Notes: generated by a model from the sequence alone, not told the origin. A stretch of 64,000 nt of DNA from Ridgeia piscesae (GCA_025642075.2 JAODUO010000983.1:65001-129000); one strand, 5' to 3'. Positions 1 through 58,262 are shown, numbered from the stretch's first letter. Translations and numbers: made by a program.

Positions 1-104
1 TATATGCCACAGGGCTCGGCGGCTTGTCTCACGGCGCTTTACAGGACCACAGTGAACCAGACCCGTTGTCGCTTTGAAGCTTCGCCGCTAGCCGTCACGT
101 AATC

Positions 105-17031
<16,927 letters not shown>

Positions 17032-17037
<6 letters not shown>

Positions 17038-17132
17038 CGTCACTTCCATGAGTGACGTCACTTCCATGAGTGACGTCACTTCCATGAGTGACGTCCCTTC
17101 CATGAGTGACGTCACTTCCACGAGTGACGTCA
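17032..17132 (+). repeat. Six 18-bp repeats across the stop codon, each with a CRE-like TGACGTC
   Basis: Unit gagtgacgtcacttccat, starting in the last codon of the phosphagen kinase. TGACGTCA occurs perfectly at 17035, 17053, 17071, 17107 and 17125, and with one change at 17089. Because 18 is a multiple of 3, every unit repeats an in-frame TGA. TGACGTCA is the CREB/ATF consensus; any regulatory use here is untested. Confidence 0.9.
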
Positions 17133-17593
17133 TATCCGTAGCGTGGAAACCAGTACCGAAGAGCAACTATTTATTTCCGATTGGCTGACGAATTGAAACC
17201 AGCTGTTTGACCGGTCGTTTGACGTGTGTGTGTGTGCATACCGGAAGTTGCATGACGTGTCGCCTAGCAACCCCGTGATGATTTCGGGGCTCGTCAAGTC
17301 ACGAAGACGTTACTTGCAAAGAACAAAAAATACCCAGTCATCAAACTGGCAGTCGCTTTGACTTTGTAAACAGAGACACCGGACCAACAGGTTACGTTGT
17401 GCATAACCAAACTGTTTGTTTGCCTATATATCTTAATCAATTACGTTAACTTGTGGAAATCATGTGTGCCAAAGTGTCGTTTTACGTAGAGTTTAAATTA
17501 TAGTTTAGACATTGCTAATAGACTAAGCCCCAAGTACGGGAAATCATGTTTTGATGATGTAGAGATGTTGTCACCACTTGCAGAGATTGCTAC

Positions 17594-17599
17594 AATAAA
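17594..17599 (+). terminator. Candidate polyadenylation signal AATAAA of the phosphagen kinase gene
   Basis: AATAAA lies about 560 bp after the stop codon in otherwise unremarkable sequence. A second AATAAA is at 17892-17897. Either could define the 3' end. Confidence 0.5.
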
Positions 17600-18009
17600 T
17601 CCTATGCAAACAAGGGATTGCCGGTGATTGACGGCCAAACGCAACTGACTTGCAAATGTGTGACGTGCACCAGAATGACACACGAGTGGACACTTAAGAT
17701 ATATTTGACCAACCGCCTATTTACGGTTCAGACACCAAGTCTTGTAATGAAGGTCACGCAAGGCAACATTCCACCATGACTCAGGAGGACCGTTCTGTGC
17801 TGTTCTGTGCTGTTCTGTTCTGTAAGACAGCTCCGTCTGCCAGTCCATGTTTTGCTGGTGACCAAGTTGGGACGGACTCCGAACTATCTAAAATAAAGCA
17901 CGGAACGCTTCCAGAATACATTGTGTGTGTGTGTGTGTGTGTTGTGTTGTGCGTTTCACTTTATTAGACGACAATATTTTATTCTTAATATAGACCTATT
18001 TTATTCTTA
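17600..18009. other. 3' flank of the phosphagen kinase gene, no gene seen
   Basis: Short ctgtgctgttctgt repeats at about 17795-17825 and a (GT)n at 17923-17950. The 63-codon frame at 17776 has no family resemblance. Confidence 0.6.
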
Positions 18010-18966
18010 ATATATATCAATGATTTGGACGATGACATAACAAGCAAGGTGTTGAAGTTTGCGGACGACACAAAAGTGTTTAGGGAAATTAAAAGTGATG
18101 CAGATAGACAGCATTTACAAGATGATCTTAATAAGTTGATAGAATGGTCTGAGAAGTGGCAAATGCTGTTTAATTTTGGAAAGTGTAAGTGCCTTCACAC
18201 AGGAATGGGAATGAAGATGCACAATATACAATGGGTGGTACTGTACTAAATACTACCTTAAAGGAAAAGGACTTAGGGTTAACTATTAGTGCTGACATGA
18301 AGGTATCAGAGCAGTGTGGAATTGCAGCAGCGAAGGGAAACAAAATTCTTGGATTAATTAGGCGAAATATAGTGTACAAAGAAAAAGAACTAATAATACC
18401 GCTGTATAAAACGATAGTTAGGCCTCACTTACAATATTGTATACAAGCATGGAGGCCATATCGCAAGAAGGATATTGATATGCTAGAAAGAGTACAAAGG
18501 AGAGCAACCAAAATGATACAAAAACTCAGGAATATTAGTTATGAAATGCGTCTAAAAGAATGTGGTTTAACAACACTAGAAACCAGAAGACTGAGAGGAG
18601 ATCAGATTGAGGTGTTTAAAATATTGAATGGATATGAAAATATTGACAGAAATATTTTTTTCACAGTCAAGGAAGAGAGAAGGACTAGAGGACATGGAGT
18701 TACATTAGCAAAGAAGCAGTGTAGACTAGATATTAGAAAATTTTAATTTTCACAAAGAACAGTAAACGAATGGAACATATTATCAGCTGATTGTGTAGGT
18801 GCTAGTGGTGTTAATATATTAAAAAATAAAATCGACATATACCTAAGAAGGGCGGGTTATACTTAGATAGATAGGTTGGACTCTCGATAAGCCAAATGGC
18901 TTCCTAGTCCACCTGCCATCTAGAGTTGAATCTCTAGGTGGCAATCTTGTTAAATCTTGTTAAATA
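18010..18966 (+). mobile_element. 5'-truncated CR1/Jockey-like retroelement, copy B (broken)
   Basis: Starts inside reverse transcriptase at YINDLDDDI and contains the catalytic FADDTK motif. A one-base indel near 18205 shifts frame, and a TAA at 18744 interrupts RKF.FSQRTVNEWN. The 3' tail has two ttgttaaatc units. The same family as copy A, which lacks this upstream part. Non-functional copy. Confidence 0.93.
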
Positions 18967-18984
18967 TATGTGTACTGCATACCA

Positions 18985-20450
18985 TTTTAGACATAGTCCA
19001 AGAGGTGCCAGTGTTTAGAACGTTGGTGCATCCATGTCGTCTTGTACATGTATTTCTGTCGGAGTAAGGTGTTAGTAATTACAAGATCATGTTCTGCACA
19101 GTTGCTTAATAGGAGAATGCCGTTTGTGTTAGTCTTTCAAACCCCTTCATTGCCGATGATGTTATTCAACAGCCTGGAGTCGCGACCTACTCTTGCAGTA
19201 AATTCCCTCAGTAAGATGATGTTGTCTTCTCTGGGGACAGCGGTTAGGACTTGATCGAGTTGGGATTAGAAATGATCCTCGGCATCAAGTGTTGGAGCGT
19301 ATGCGCTGATGACAGTAGCTAGTCGATGTTTGTGTAACCGCAGGGTCATACGGCGTTCGCTGATCCCAACTGTTTCACTATCTCATTCTTGGTGACAAAG
19401 CCCACTCCATGTATTCGACGATCTGCCATTGGTGTTCCTTTCCAGAAAAAAGGTGAAACCACCACTGAGTTGCCCTTCCTCTGGAAAACGTGCTTCAATC
19501 AAGGCAGCGATGTCATTGTCATATCTTGCGAGTTGTCTGGCAACAATGGCAGTCCTGCGTTCAGTGCGACCACTGTTTTGGTTGTCCATCAAAGTTCGCA
19601 CATTCCATGTTGCATCTTTAAAAGTTCGATAATTTCCTTTGGTTCGACCGCATTGCGGTGACCCCGCCGGATGCGGTTTTCCGGCCAGGCGAGGATGGGA
19701 TAGCCTAGGTTTGGGCCACCTTTGCTAGGACCTTCCTCGCTTGAGGAGGACAGAGGGGGTCGTTAAGAGGACTGCTCTGTCACTGGAGTAGCTGCCAAGT
19801 AGCACTTCTGTCCCTCCCCAAGAGCCAGACGACCATCACACTCCAGCCGTCTACGTGTCTCTCTCTTTGCTGTCCATCGTGTCCGATGATGACATCAGTG
19901 TAGGGTTTAGTCCGTTACGTGCTTTGCTCGTTGGTGAGAGAATAGTCCAATTTGAAATTTAAACCCTCTCCCGCAGTCGACACAGAAGATGACAGGGCAG
20001 AAGGATCAGGAAGGCCATGGCGGAGATCGTCTACGTGTAGTGTAAACCCGTGGCTAAGGACGTCCAGAACTCCAGATGTCACAGTCCTGTCCCCGTTGCC
20101 ATCGCCGCAGGGCTTTGTTGCTGGACCTTTGGTAGAAGCCTGTGCGTGTTGTCTTATAGCGTGAGAATGTCGATGCCCCTGCGGCATCCGCACGGACTTC
20201 ACAGGAGGACATCCATAACCCAGTGGCTTGGTGAGTCACGACGACCGGAGGTTGTCCCCCTGTTACAGCCACCATCCGCCTTCGCAGCCGCTGGGAACAC
20301 TGTTTGTATCCTCTTCCGCCTGTTCTGCCGTTGTGGCTGGGTCGCTGTTAGACTGGCCCCTCGCCTCAGACGTGTGCGCCAAGGGAATACAAGACTTCGG
20401 ACGCCATAGCCCTGAGGATCATTGGCACTCGCGAGCCTTTCCACCATGAC
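18985..20450 (-). mobile_element. RTE/L2-like non-LTR retroelement, 5' part with endonuclease domain
   Basis: The minus strand encodes NVRTLMDNQNSGRTERRTAI, then ARQLARYDNDIAALIE, TRVG-type core, and further on HDLVITNTLLRQKYMYK and HWHLLDYV, as in APE-type endonucleases of elements often mis-annotated as craniofacial development protein 2. Several frameshifts. The upstream region (19650-20450) would be its 5' UTR. The reverse transcriptase is missing: the element stops next to copy B. Confidence 0.8.
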
Positions 20451-21095
20451 AAGGTCGCGATCCGAGGAAAAGACATAGGTGTAGTACATGTATGCTGTCA
20501 ACTTTGGTGACTGTACATGGGTGTTTTCGTGTTTTTTCGAGGTGCGGACGTAAACTTAAACTATCCTGCGTATTCCTCATGACATTTTAGTGATATTTAA
20601 ATATATTGCTCTGGACACAACACAGCATCCTGTGACGCAACAAACCACAAATATAATTGTTTCCATTTTACTAGTTTTCAATGTAAACACGTTCAGATAA
20701 TGAATGACCAGTAGTTTGCTGCCAAATTACGGCATTGCATGCAGTAATAAACATCACGCCAGTGGCGCCACCTGGGGAATAACTGCCCACCGAAAATGTT
20801 AATATTAGAAATAAAATACTCCAAAATTTATAAACTCCAAAGTTACGGATATTGAAGACATATTGGCCATACGGTAAATTATATTTATTAAACCTAAATA
20901 ATTGTTTGTTGTTTCAAGCTATATGAAATATTCAAATAGCACCAGCTTAATGGGATAGCAGAAGTGTTACTTGTTCACTGTACCTGCCTAAACGTTTCAC
21001 TTTACGATTAGACTCTAACCAAACTATTAAAGGACTTTCTTATATTGTGTCTTTGGACAGGAAATGATAACACTCGAAAAATATTGACTCACACG
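20451..21095. other. Intergenic, nothing recognised
   Basis: Mostly A/T-rich unique sequence between retroelement remains and the GA-rich repeats. No exon-like conserved coding stretch seen on either strand. Confidence 0.6.
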
Positions 21096-21575
21096 AGAGG
21101 GTGAAAGAGAAGGAAAAAGGAGGGAGGGAGATTAATATAGGGAGGGATAACGTGAGGGTGACAGAGAGAAAAGATGGTGGGATACAGGGCAGGATGGATG
21201 CAAGGAGAGAGAAACAAGGAATGATGAAGGAACGGAGGGTGAAAGTGGGAGGGAGAAAGAGAGCAAGAGTGATGGATGGAGAGAGAAAGAGAGGAATAGA
21301 AGGATGGAGAGAAAGGTATAAAGAGAGAGAGAGAGAGATGGTGGCTGATGTATGAAGAGACAGAGAGAGAGGGGGGGAGAGAGATGGATGTCAATCTCCC
21401 GTCATTCCACCCTCTCCCTCTCTCTATGTATACAGTATATACATATATATATATGGAAGGAGAGGGAGATATAGTTACCGAAGGATAGAGGCAAGGAGAT
21501 AGGGATGGAGAAATAGTGCTACAGAGACTGATGGAATGGGAGAGTGAGGGTAGTGAGGGAGAAAAAACAACAGAC
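21096..21575. repeat. GA-rich degenerate repeat region
   Basis: Interspersed gagaga, gggagg and ggatgg motifs with a short (TA)n at 21435-21450. No regular period. Confidence 0.8.
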
Positions 21576-21589
21576 ACACATGCACGCAC

Positions 21590-21831
<242 letters not shown>

Positions 21832-22038
21832 ACCAGTAGTCAACTACATAAGGGTGTCTATACATTTAATGCAACAAAAATAAATTAACAAAACATTAGC
21901 AAATTAGCAAAGCATTTTGTAATGAATGACCACACTATTTGCCAACACGACAAGATCCTGAAAAAGTTTACCAAACATACCAATCAAAGCACTGTTATAT
22001 AGCTGTTTACTTCAATACTGCCTTAGCATCATCATACA

Positions 22039-22044
22039 TTTATT
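22039..22044 (-). terminator. Candidate polyadenylation signal of the SPAG8-like gene
   Basis: tttatt on the plus strand is AATAAA on the minus strand, about 225 bp after the stop codon of the SPAG8-like gene. Confidence 0.4.
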
Positions 22045-22267
22045 ATGGCATGTTTGAATGATAAAATATGAAGATGGAATATGAAAATGGTCAAACTTCA
22101 AAATGCATGCCATGATGAAGCTTATACATGCATCACAGTTTGTTATAAACTAAAAACGCCACTAGAGAATTGCCAAATTCTTGACAGAATGACATTGATC
22201 TGTGCAGCGAAAGAGCAGTTTCACAGGCACACATATCACAATAGGTTTGAGTGGTGGTAGAGGCATT

Positions 22268-30205
<7,938 letters not shown>

Positions 30206-31100
30206 GGTCGCTTATTAAGGAATGTTTCCCAACGGAAGCAGCTGAAATAAAACGTTGTTGTTGCCGGAAGTACTATAGCAGTGTTGCTATGGCACTGGGA
30301 GGGAGGTGCGTAACCATCCGTCCGAGGGCAGCATTGTACGACAGTGCTACAGTTATCTATTATCCCGCTCGTTCGTACGCCGGTTGGAACACTTATTGCT
30401 TATAATCAGGTTAGATTTTACATAGGCATAGCTTGTTTTAAGTTAAACAGCTATTTTAATGCAAAACCGCTATAGTGACTATTGACGTTTTCAACAATTC
30501 AACGAAGTCTCATGCTGAAGACATGGCCAAAATACAACGTTATCTATCATCACAAACGATGAGTCTGCTGTGCTATACAGAATGTCGACTCAAGTACGAG
30601 GTTACCACTGAGTAACCGCTCAATTTCTGAAATTTGACATTTGTCTATCAACTCAAGAATGACGAGAAATCCAGATATCAATATCAAAAAATTGGCCACA
30701 ACATAACACGCGACATAACGAAAAAACCGTATAACCGTTCTGGAAATAGATCAAATTTAAACTCATCACAAAATCGAATCAATCGCAAGACGGACAGCAA
30801 ATAACAGGTAGCACATTGAACGATGACTCTCTCAGCAATTTCATTACAAATGTGTCCTTGTTCGCCAGGGGTCGCTGCTGCTGATAACGTAAGTACCAGC
30901 CACAGAAGTGACGGATAACGTAATAAAGGATAAAAGTAATAATGAATCACATTATGTCCCATGAACTGTGATGAGCAACACGGTTCTCTGACCCTAAACG
31001 TAACCCTAACCCTACTAGATCCTATATACTACATTCACAAGAGAGTCGTGGACAAGAAGTCTCGATTTCAGTTGGTCCCCCATCACATACTTCAGAAGAA
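30206..31100. other. Upstream region of the SPAG8-like gene, intergenic
   Basis: Would hold the promoter of the minus-strand gene starting at 30205. No TATA box I would defend. A short telomere-like cgtaaccctaaccctac is at 30999-31015. Confidence 0.5.
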
Positions 31101-31629
31101 GCTGTAGGCATGCAAAGATGTCTGTATTCACGGTTCAGTCACCGGGCCCCCAGCCTTCTATTGAGAGCCAAACCCATGTCGAGGGTCCCACTCATTATTT
31201 CTTCCCGTGTAAAATCTCGGAGAAGCTTCGTAGCATCGACGGAGCCCATCGACGCCACTCGACCAGCAATACGCATGATGATATGACAAGAGCGAATTGA
31301 TTCTCTAGACGCCAGCGTGTACGTGAACATTCGTGCCGAGGGTCACTTCATTGCTGGTGCGGAAACGCTTGGATTACATGAAAGGCGTTAAACCGACTTC
31401 GCACACAAGTTGGCCGATCGAGAGCCAATATGAAAAGATGGGGTTATTCCAATGACCCGCAGAATTGTGACGATGGCGTTAGGTGGACCATACATTTTAC
31501 TGTCTGCGAGTTGATGGAGAATGCACTCGGCCTTACGAAGGCCAATGATATCACCATCAAAAGTGTCAAGTACTGGGAGCAAATCACATAGAATGGTGGA
31601 AGGACACGAACGAACGAATGAATGAATTT

Positions 31630-32140
31630 CTTTTTTCAGTTGTAGGTAGTCACAACTTTCTCAACCCATGTAAATCCGGTCATTAACAAGAATCCGAGGT
31701 GCCTTCGAACGTTCGCTGTGATTACCTTTTCTGCCGCACGGTTCTTATTATTCTCGCGGCCGATCTCGATGGCTCTTCTGTGATATCGGAGGAGTTTGTC
31801 ATCGTCCACGGCTGTGAATCCAGGCGCGGGATCTATGCGTTCGACAGCGAGTGAGCCATGCACCGAGTGGTACCAGCTCTACACACAGGCGTATAAATGC
31901 ACCCCGGATGGTATATGGCAGTGTTCGCAATATAAATCGTCTGCAATCTCTACAACAACACATTCTTCAAGCAGAACACACAGGACGCGACACATGAGTT
32001 CTTCAAGGGCAGCTTCTGATCCTGGCATGTCCACAGCAGATCTGGCATACACACGGACTCCACGAAACGACGTCGCGACCCAACAGTAGTTCATGGATTG
32101 ACGGGAAAATTCGAAATCTTTTTGACCAAAAAAACCCACA
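31630..32140 (-). mobile_element. Decayed LTR-retrotransposon-like pol fragment
   Basis: The minus strand encodes [20 protein letters not shown], then [15 protein letters not shown] and VEIADDLYC, resembling reverse transcriptase of Gypsy/BEL-type elements (YTRSAMGMPGSE-like block and the ADD-type catalytic region). Frames change between blocks. Sequence out to about 31100 may belong to it. Confidence 0.55.
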
Positions 32141-32149
32141 TAAATTATG

Positions 32150-32300
32150 GTTCATACCTACGCGACGTCTCGCATTGACAATGGAAACTGCCTGTTGTAC
32201 GGCATTTCTCACCATCTTCTCACTAGACTCCAAAGAGTGCAAAACGCTGCTGCCCGTCTCATAACCAGAACGAAGAGGCGCGACCACATCACTGCTGGTC
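32150..32300 (+). mobile_element. L2/CR1-like reverse transcriptase C-terminal fragment
   Basis: Plus-strand DNGNCLLYGI, then HLLTRLQRVQNAAARLITRT, the usual end of reverse transcriptase in L2-type elements. It abuts the minus-strand pol fragment. Confidence 0.7.
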
Positions 32301-33310
32301 TAATCGACCAAACAACGGATCGAGTGCAAACTGCTACTTTTGACGTCTCGAAGCCTTCACAGTATAGTTGCATCATACTTAGTCGACCTACTAATTCGTT
32401 GCCAGCCGACCCGTGCGCTACGCTCCGTGGAGGTTCCACGATGCGGGTTACATACGCAGGGGTCACTTCTTCCAATAATCCACTACCGTCCCATAAAGTG
32501 AATAAAATGACGCAGATGTTACCTGACGGGTATACTGTGTGTCACTGTATGAATCTCCCCACACATTCGTCTCCAAAACTAATTCGATTTGTCCTACTAC
32601 ATCATTTAATAAGATACGCCAACCATTATGACTTGCAGATGGATTTTTTTATAATATATTCTTTTATCCCGCAAATGACAAATAACAAATATCTAATTTC
32701 GGATGATAATTGTTTGTTATACCAAGTACCACATGATGTAAGACCACAATACGGTGCTCATCCGCCATTCCCGTGGTTTGAACGATGTGTAAGGTTGTCG
32801 TCTATCTCTTAATGCTGCCTATCCTCCTTAGCTTCCTAGCACCTTCATCCATCTATTGATGACTCACGCCTTGTCTTACGATTATAAATTTGCTTAATCT
32901 CTTGGTTTTGTCGCGCCACTGAGCTTGATCTTCAAGGACATTGGCGCAAAAGAAGTCGTTACTATTATTATTAGAGTATGGAATCGCGAAATAATTATGG
33001 TGGAAACGCAATTTCATGCAGATGGCGACATTATGATGACACCTAAGCACAGAAACAAAAGAATGACAACAACGCCTGAACTCTGAAAATATGTTACATT
33101 TATTTATTTATCCGATCTGTCGATGTGCCTACGTCGTGATGCTGTGCACAGGAACACAAACGGACATCCATGGATAGGAGTGCGTTTGTACAAACTCTTA
33201 TCTACGCCCACAAATGAAACACTACTGTGTGAATAGGGCCAAAGTAGACATACAATACTTTGTAAGTACAATATGTCTTCTTGTTACAGCACATAACAAT
33301 GGTAAATGTA
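32301..33310. other. Intergenic, nothing recognised
   Basis: Part of the frame continuing from the L2-like fragment (to about 32810) is open but has no motif I can name. Confidence 0.5.
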
Positions 33311-33314
33311 TGGT

Positions 33315-33620
33315 CTTATACAGAATGGTATCAACCCTCAGGACTGCTCAAAGCATTTTACAACTTAACCCCTGGCTGGCAGACCTGTCCAGTCACTCTT
33401 TTTCTCAGGGAAGCATTCAGCCAAACAACAATTACTCCACAGACTATTCGTACACAATTATTGACATTTGTCTATAGCCAGGTACTCACTCATACAGCCG
33501 AGTGAAGTGGAGCAACGTAGGCTGAACAAACTTCTGAAGGTTCGAAACGTCAACGCAGAATTTGAACATGTGGTCTCTTGATTGAGTCTGGTGCTTTGAA
33601 CAAGTACGCTACCATGCCCA
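33315..33620 (-). mobile_element. SINE family 1 copy, minus strand
   Basis: Inverted relative to the 59612 copy: the 3' end at cagaatggtatcaaccctca, then gactgctcaaagcattttac, the body at tatagccaggtactcactca, and the promoter end near 33600. Confidence 0.75.
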
Positions 33621-34360
33621 CTGAATATACCTTTAGTAAGTTAGAATTTTTTCAACAACAATACGTCCAATTTTCAATCACTTCCCAGAACACATGGTAG
33701 AGGTGACTAATCTTTCATGTAGTGCATACATTTGACATATTTTGACTTTAATCCCAACATGGACGCCAGAAAAGAGAACATTGCTAAATATTAACTACAT
33801 GCCAATGCACTAGAATAGTTATATGTAAATCGCACAAAAATCACAGAAGTTTTTCATTTGTTCATGTTTAAATCTAGCTGGATTGTATCCTAATTTGCAG
33901 CAACACTTCCCCGCAATCTTCAGCGAACAATAAATACAATCCGGCTGGAGAAACAATATAAAACAGCCCAGTGACTACACTTTAAAGCAGCAAATGCTTC
34001 AGTCTGAGTAACCAATGTCAGATCTTTACATGTCCAACATTGTTACACTATAACATGATCGACATTATATTAAAATAACTCTCTGCGTGTGCTGAACTTT
34101 GTGTGCAATATTTCTTACTGTACACATGATTAGACGAAAGATGTTCTACTGCTCTAAGTAGTTTTACCCAAACATCTATATGACAACATCATAAGTGACC
34201 TATTACGCTGCATACCTTGTGCTCTAAACATGGCTACAGGAGAACATTTTGCCCAAGTCCAGATTGTTTAATGTGTTATTATGGATGAGTCTTGACGAGT
34301 TGTTCACTTTTCTCAGATTACTAATATCATCCATCATAAACACATAAGCTGGTGTGTGTC

Positions 34361-34408
<48 letters not shown>

Positions 34409-35111
34409 ATATTTTGTATATATTATGTATGTATATATACATTATATATATATATATATATAAATTGGCTGGAGAAACAATATAAAAGGCAGAAGAAAAA
34501 ATGTTGGTGCATGTACATTCTAATACATCACCATTAGTGTACATGTTAACTACAGCAACCACGTGACCACGCCCACGACAACACAGTGTCCCTGTGTAAG
34601 AACACTCTCTGTAAGAACCAGTTCGCAATAACTGTCAACCTTCCGTCAACGTTGCACCTCAACAACAAGTGCATGATTGCCTAAGCCACATTGCTGACAC
34701 AGAACAAACACAGCCGAGAAAAGCAGACGCCTTCACTGCACAGAAACCCACCAAAACATAGAAACAATCGCAGAAGACAACTTTCCACGACTACTGATAC
34801 CATGTCCTCAATCAGCCATTGTCGCTAACAGAATGATCCAGGGGGCAGTCTGGCAGGTGGCGTCCTACTTTAGTTTCGATGGTAGAGCTTGCGTTTGTTT
34901 GCGACATCCAGATTCGTGGCGACCAATCACCTTTTGTACCAATGCGAGGATATCTCTGGGTCAACAACTAATGGTGTCACCTCACAGAGGCAGGGTAAGT
35001 ACGGCCATGTATGTCACATGTACAGGTGATGACACAAGAATGACCACAAGGAACCACTGTGTATGTCCCCCTTGTTGGTTAACTTAGTTATGTAAATTTG
35101 GGTGCTTAGTG

Positions 35112-35150
<39 letters not shown>

Positions 35151-36584
35151 ATATATATAAATATATATACATATATAGTATATATAAACCATATATTATA
35201 GACTATATATATATATATATATTATGCATAATATATATTATAGAAATGCAATGAAACTATTTCATTAGTAAATGGTGTGCAAGCGAGTCAAGGCTTGCCT
35301 TAAAGTAAGTTGCATTTTATTTTAAATAACTAACACCAAGCCCAGGCGGTTACATAAATAAATATGACAAATGACGATGCAATCAGCGGTGATCATGGTA
35401 ACTGATGCATGACTGGGATCATTCACCCAAAAGTAGATCAGAATGCTGTGAAATTGTTTAGGTGTCAGTAAGCAGTTAGTATTCAACTTCCTACAAACTA
35501 ATATAATACTAGCAATGTCTGAACACCGACATGTTTGTTGTCAGTACACTGGAGAGGTGGGATTGTTTTGATCTACACCTAAGAAAGGCAGATTAAATTG
35601 TAGTTTCCCCCTGTACCACTTTATGAAGTCAGTCACAATCCATGTCACATGCCAAAGGAGAGTTCTACTAAGACACTGAGGTCATCAGAAAAATCCATAT
35701 GCCATTGTTTAATTTAAGAAGTTTTTCCAAAATGCAGAAAACTGCCATCATATTACAGAGGAAACTATTTCTGTAACACAGTGGCAAGAGTGACTCCACA
35801 GCGAGCCCTGGTGTTGACAGTTGTTTTTTTGTTATAATTGATCACTGCCAAGGAGCAAAACTGATCTCAAAGTGCAAAGTCATACTTACGAGCGTATGAG
35901 AATGTTAGAGAAATGGTCCCTAGACCCTTTTGAAAGAATTATATCCACACCCAAAGAACTCATCCAACTGTTGTCATCACAGGATTGTTGAAGGCTGAGA
36001 GAGGTGAAGACATTTGTCACATTGGAATAAACCAAGGAGGAGGACGAACTCTTCAAAACTGGGCACAAATATTGTCACCGTGACATTCGTCACTGTTAAT
36101 ACCAATTGTGAATGTCTCGTCTGCAATTCGTTTCTGCAAGAAGCTCAATCCATGAGCATTTTGCACAGCAGCTGCAGCTATTTCAAATACATAGGCAATT
36201 AAAGCCTCCCTTATTATTATTATTATGACACATGAATGCAATCTCTGAAACAGTTTCTTCATGCAGGATCTTAATCTGACATCACGTACACATACAACAA
36301 AGCAAATCTACACCATTTTAATTACACTACAGGAAACGCAACTCTTGGGCAGCTGCATTTTCCAAAAGATATCACTCGCCATCCATCCAGATTCTGGAGC
36401 ACTCGTTGTGAAGTAAACTCTGAGATCATGATTAGTAAAATCAAGAGCTTAATTAGTCACGTCACGATTCCTAAGTAATTCTAGTGTGGTGTGGGCGATT
36501 AGACTGTCTTCAAATGCAAAGCATTTAAACTGCAAGGTGGCCCCTCTCCAGAACACACTGCCGTCAACACCAAGTGACGCGCTC
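33621..36584. other. Intergenic between the SPAG8-like gene and CSK
   Basis: No conserved coding exon seen on either strand. Contains (AT)n at 34366-34400, 34440-34462 and 35108-35225. Confidence 0.6.
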
Positions 36585-56017
<19,433 letters not shown>

Positions 56018-56814
56018 CTGAAAATATACACAAACAATATACAAGAGACTAGTTATGAGACAAATGAACATGGACAATGTCAAATGGGATCCAGGACATA
56101 ACCATAATGGACAAGTCACAAAACCCCAACCGCTTAATGCAAATGTGGACAAAACCCCAACTTCCAGGTTGGCAGTGTCTAAAGAGGAATGTAAGGATGA
56201 GTTGCATTGGTGAGCACAAATGAAAGCAGCTAATACTTTCTTGCAGTGTTAGTTCAAAGGTACACACATTCCACTTTGACACCATCAAGTCGTTTCATCA
56301 TCTGTCACTCTAAGCTGTACATACAATTTAGTGCTTCAGCGAGAAGCAAAATAACTCAGCCCAAGTTCTTCAGCAGAATAGGGTAGGTTTTGTCATGCTC
56401 CTTTGTTCCAGAGCCTTATTACTATATGTATTGTTTATACACGAATAACAACTTGTTTGTAACGAATTCATTGTGAAATTGATGTATGAATGTATGTATG
56501 TATGCATGTATGCATGCATGTATGCATGCACGCACGCACGCACATACGTATACATCGGAAAGTCTGGACACCCACATCTAAACTCAACGGTTGTGGTTTT
56601 GTCTGTCAGGGTTTTGTCCACATTTGCAATACACGGTTGGCAGCTCCTCTGCCGAGAATTGGCAGAGTAATAATTTACAATGGAAGCCTGCTGTCTAGAA
56701 TATGGGAAAGGTAAACATACAAGGGTATTGCGGGTAACTCGGCTCACCTCAGCATTATTGCAAATCAATTTTGTTTTGAAAGGTTTTTCTCAAGGGAGTC
56801 TCAATGGAGGTGGT

Positions 56815-57115
56815 TAATCTATGCTGACACGATTTCTCTTTGACTGTAGTTGTTTAGGACAAATCTGACTGTCTGACGCTGGATGTTTTCTATCTTGCTT
56901 ACTTCCTTCGTAATGTATGGGTCCAGACAGTACTACAATATTCTAAGTGGGGACGTACAAGTGAAAAGTAGGCTTGCTGTCTTAGCTTCTGTGAAGTTCC
57001 TCTAAGGTTTTACATGATTACGCCCAGTGCTCTGTTTGCCTGGTGGTGTTATGTGTTCTGCCAGGACATTGTGTTAGGTATAGTGACACCTAGGTATGGA
57101 TATTGTGTGTGTTCT
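56815..57115 (-). mobile_element. Jockey/CR1-like reverse transcriptase C-terminal fragment
   Basis: The minus strand encodes RQQAYFSLVRPHLEYCSTVW, then IENIQRQTVRFVLNNYSQRE, with one stop and one frameshift. This is a different family from copies A-C. Confidence 0.8.
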
Positions 57116-57857
57116 GTACCTGTAGACAGGTACAGAAAGTGACTGATGACATATTCTGTAAAAGGATACATTTCTCTATCAGTGACATGTATTTTCTATT
57201 ATAGCCATTTCTGTTGGGTAAAAAACCAACCCTGCTGATAACATGGCAAGAGAACCACCAAGATCACACAGAATAGAGCACTGTAGAGATGGGAAAAGCA
57301 TGTCATGTGAAGAGGAATATTAGAAAGGCCGTGGATATTGCGCCGACAGTCGGTCCATTAATGCACAACTGTTGCACCAATAGTCGATTCGGACCAAACC
57401 ATTATTCCAAAATAGGGATGTGAGGTTGTCGCCGCTGCGTGGCCGTAACAATGGGAGCCCGACTTGACTTGTATAAAACGTATTACCCTGACCCTAACTC
57501 CCACCCCCATTTTGGAATAGTGGTTCAGTCAAAATCTGCCATGCACCGTCAAACTGACATAGTACTATTGATGGTGCATGGCAGTACTATCTTTCGACGC
57601 TTTTTCAACAGTATTGAGCGGCGTTTTTTTGCCGCGTTCTAAGTTCAGGCGTCTCTCGTTTAAAACTGACTATGCGTTTGTTGCTCAAACAAATGTAGCG
57701 CATTCTGCAATTCGACAAAGGTTCTAACAGACACGCCAACTCTAAACATGTTATCTGTCAACAGCAACGACGGCACGCGCATTCCCATGCCATAATGCAC
57801 ATGCGTCGAAAAACTGTCTGTGCAATAGTCACACAACTATTGTACTGACTTTAGGTG

Positions 57858-57898
<41 letters not shown>

Positions 57899-58260
57899 CA
57901 CTTCGTATTAGTAAATCGGAGAAAGAAAGGTGGAGGAAGGGAGATGTTGACAGGGGATATTGACAAACAACTTCAAGATCTAAATCATGACCAGTGCAAG
58001 AGGAATCAAACTATTTTGCTCTATATCACCCCTGATCAACAAAGAACACAATTTGATTACAGCAGCAATGGAAAAATGCATAACTTAAACTTTCAAACAG
58101 TTCAGTTCGATGACCATAGACCTAAGAATGTTCCAGAAAATCAGTTTGCATCAATTTAATAAGAATATAGCAATATAATGCAATATATTGTCTAAAAACA
58201 AAGTGGTGATGTGGGTTAATGTGTCTAAATTCTAGATTAGGTAATAAAATGCATATGTAT
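57116..58260. other. Upstream of CSK, intergenic
   Basis: No coding exon seen. Contains (AT)n at 57859-57892. Noncoding first exon(s) and promoter of CSK should lie at or beyond here but cannot be placed. Confidence 0.5.
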
Positions 58261-58262
58261 TG

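Noticed and set aside
30999..31015. Interstitial telomere
   Set aside because: Only about two to three taaccc units; could easily be chance.
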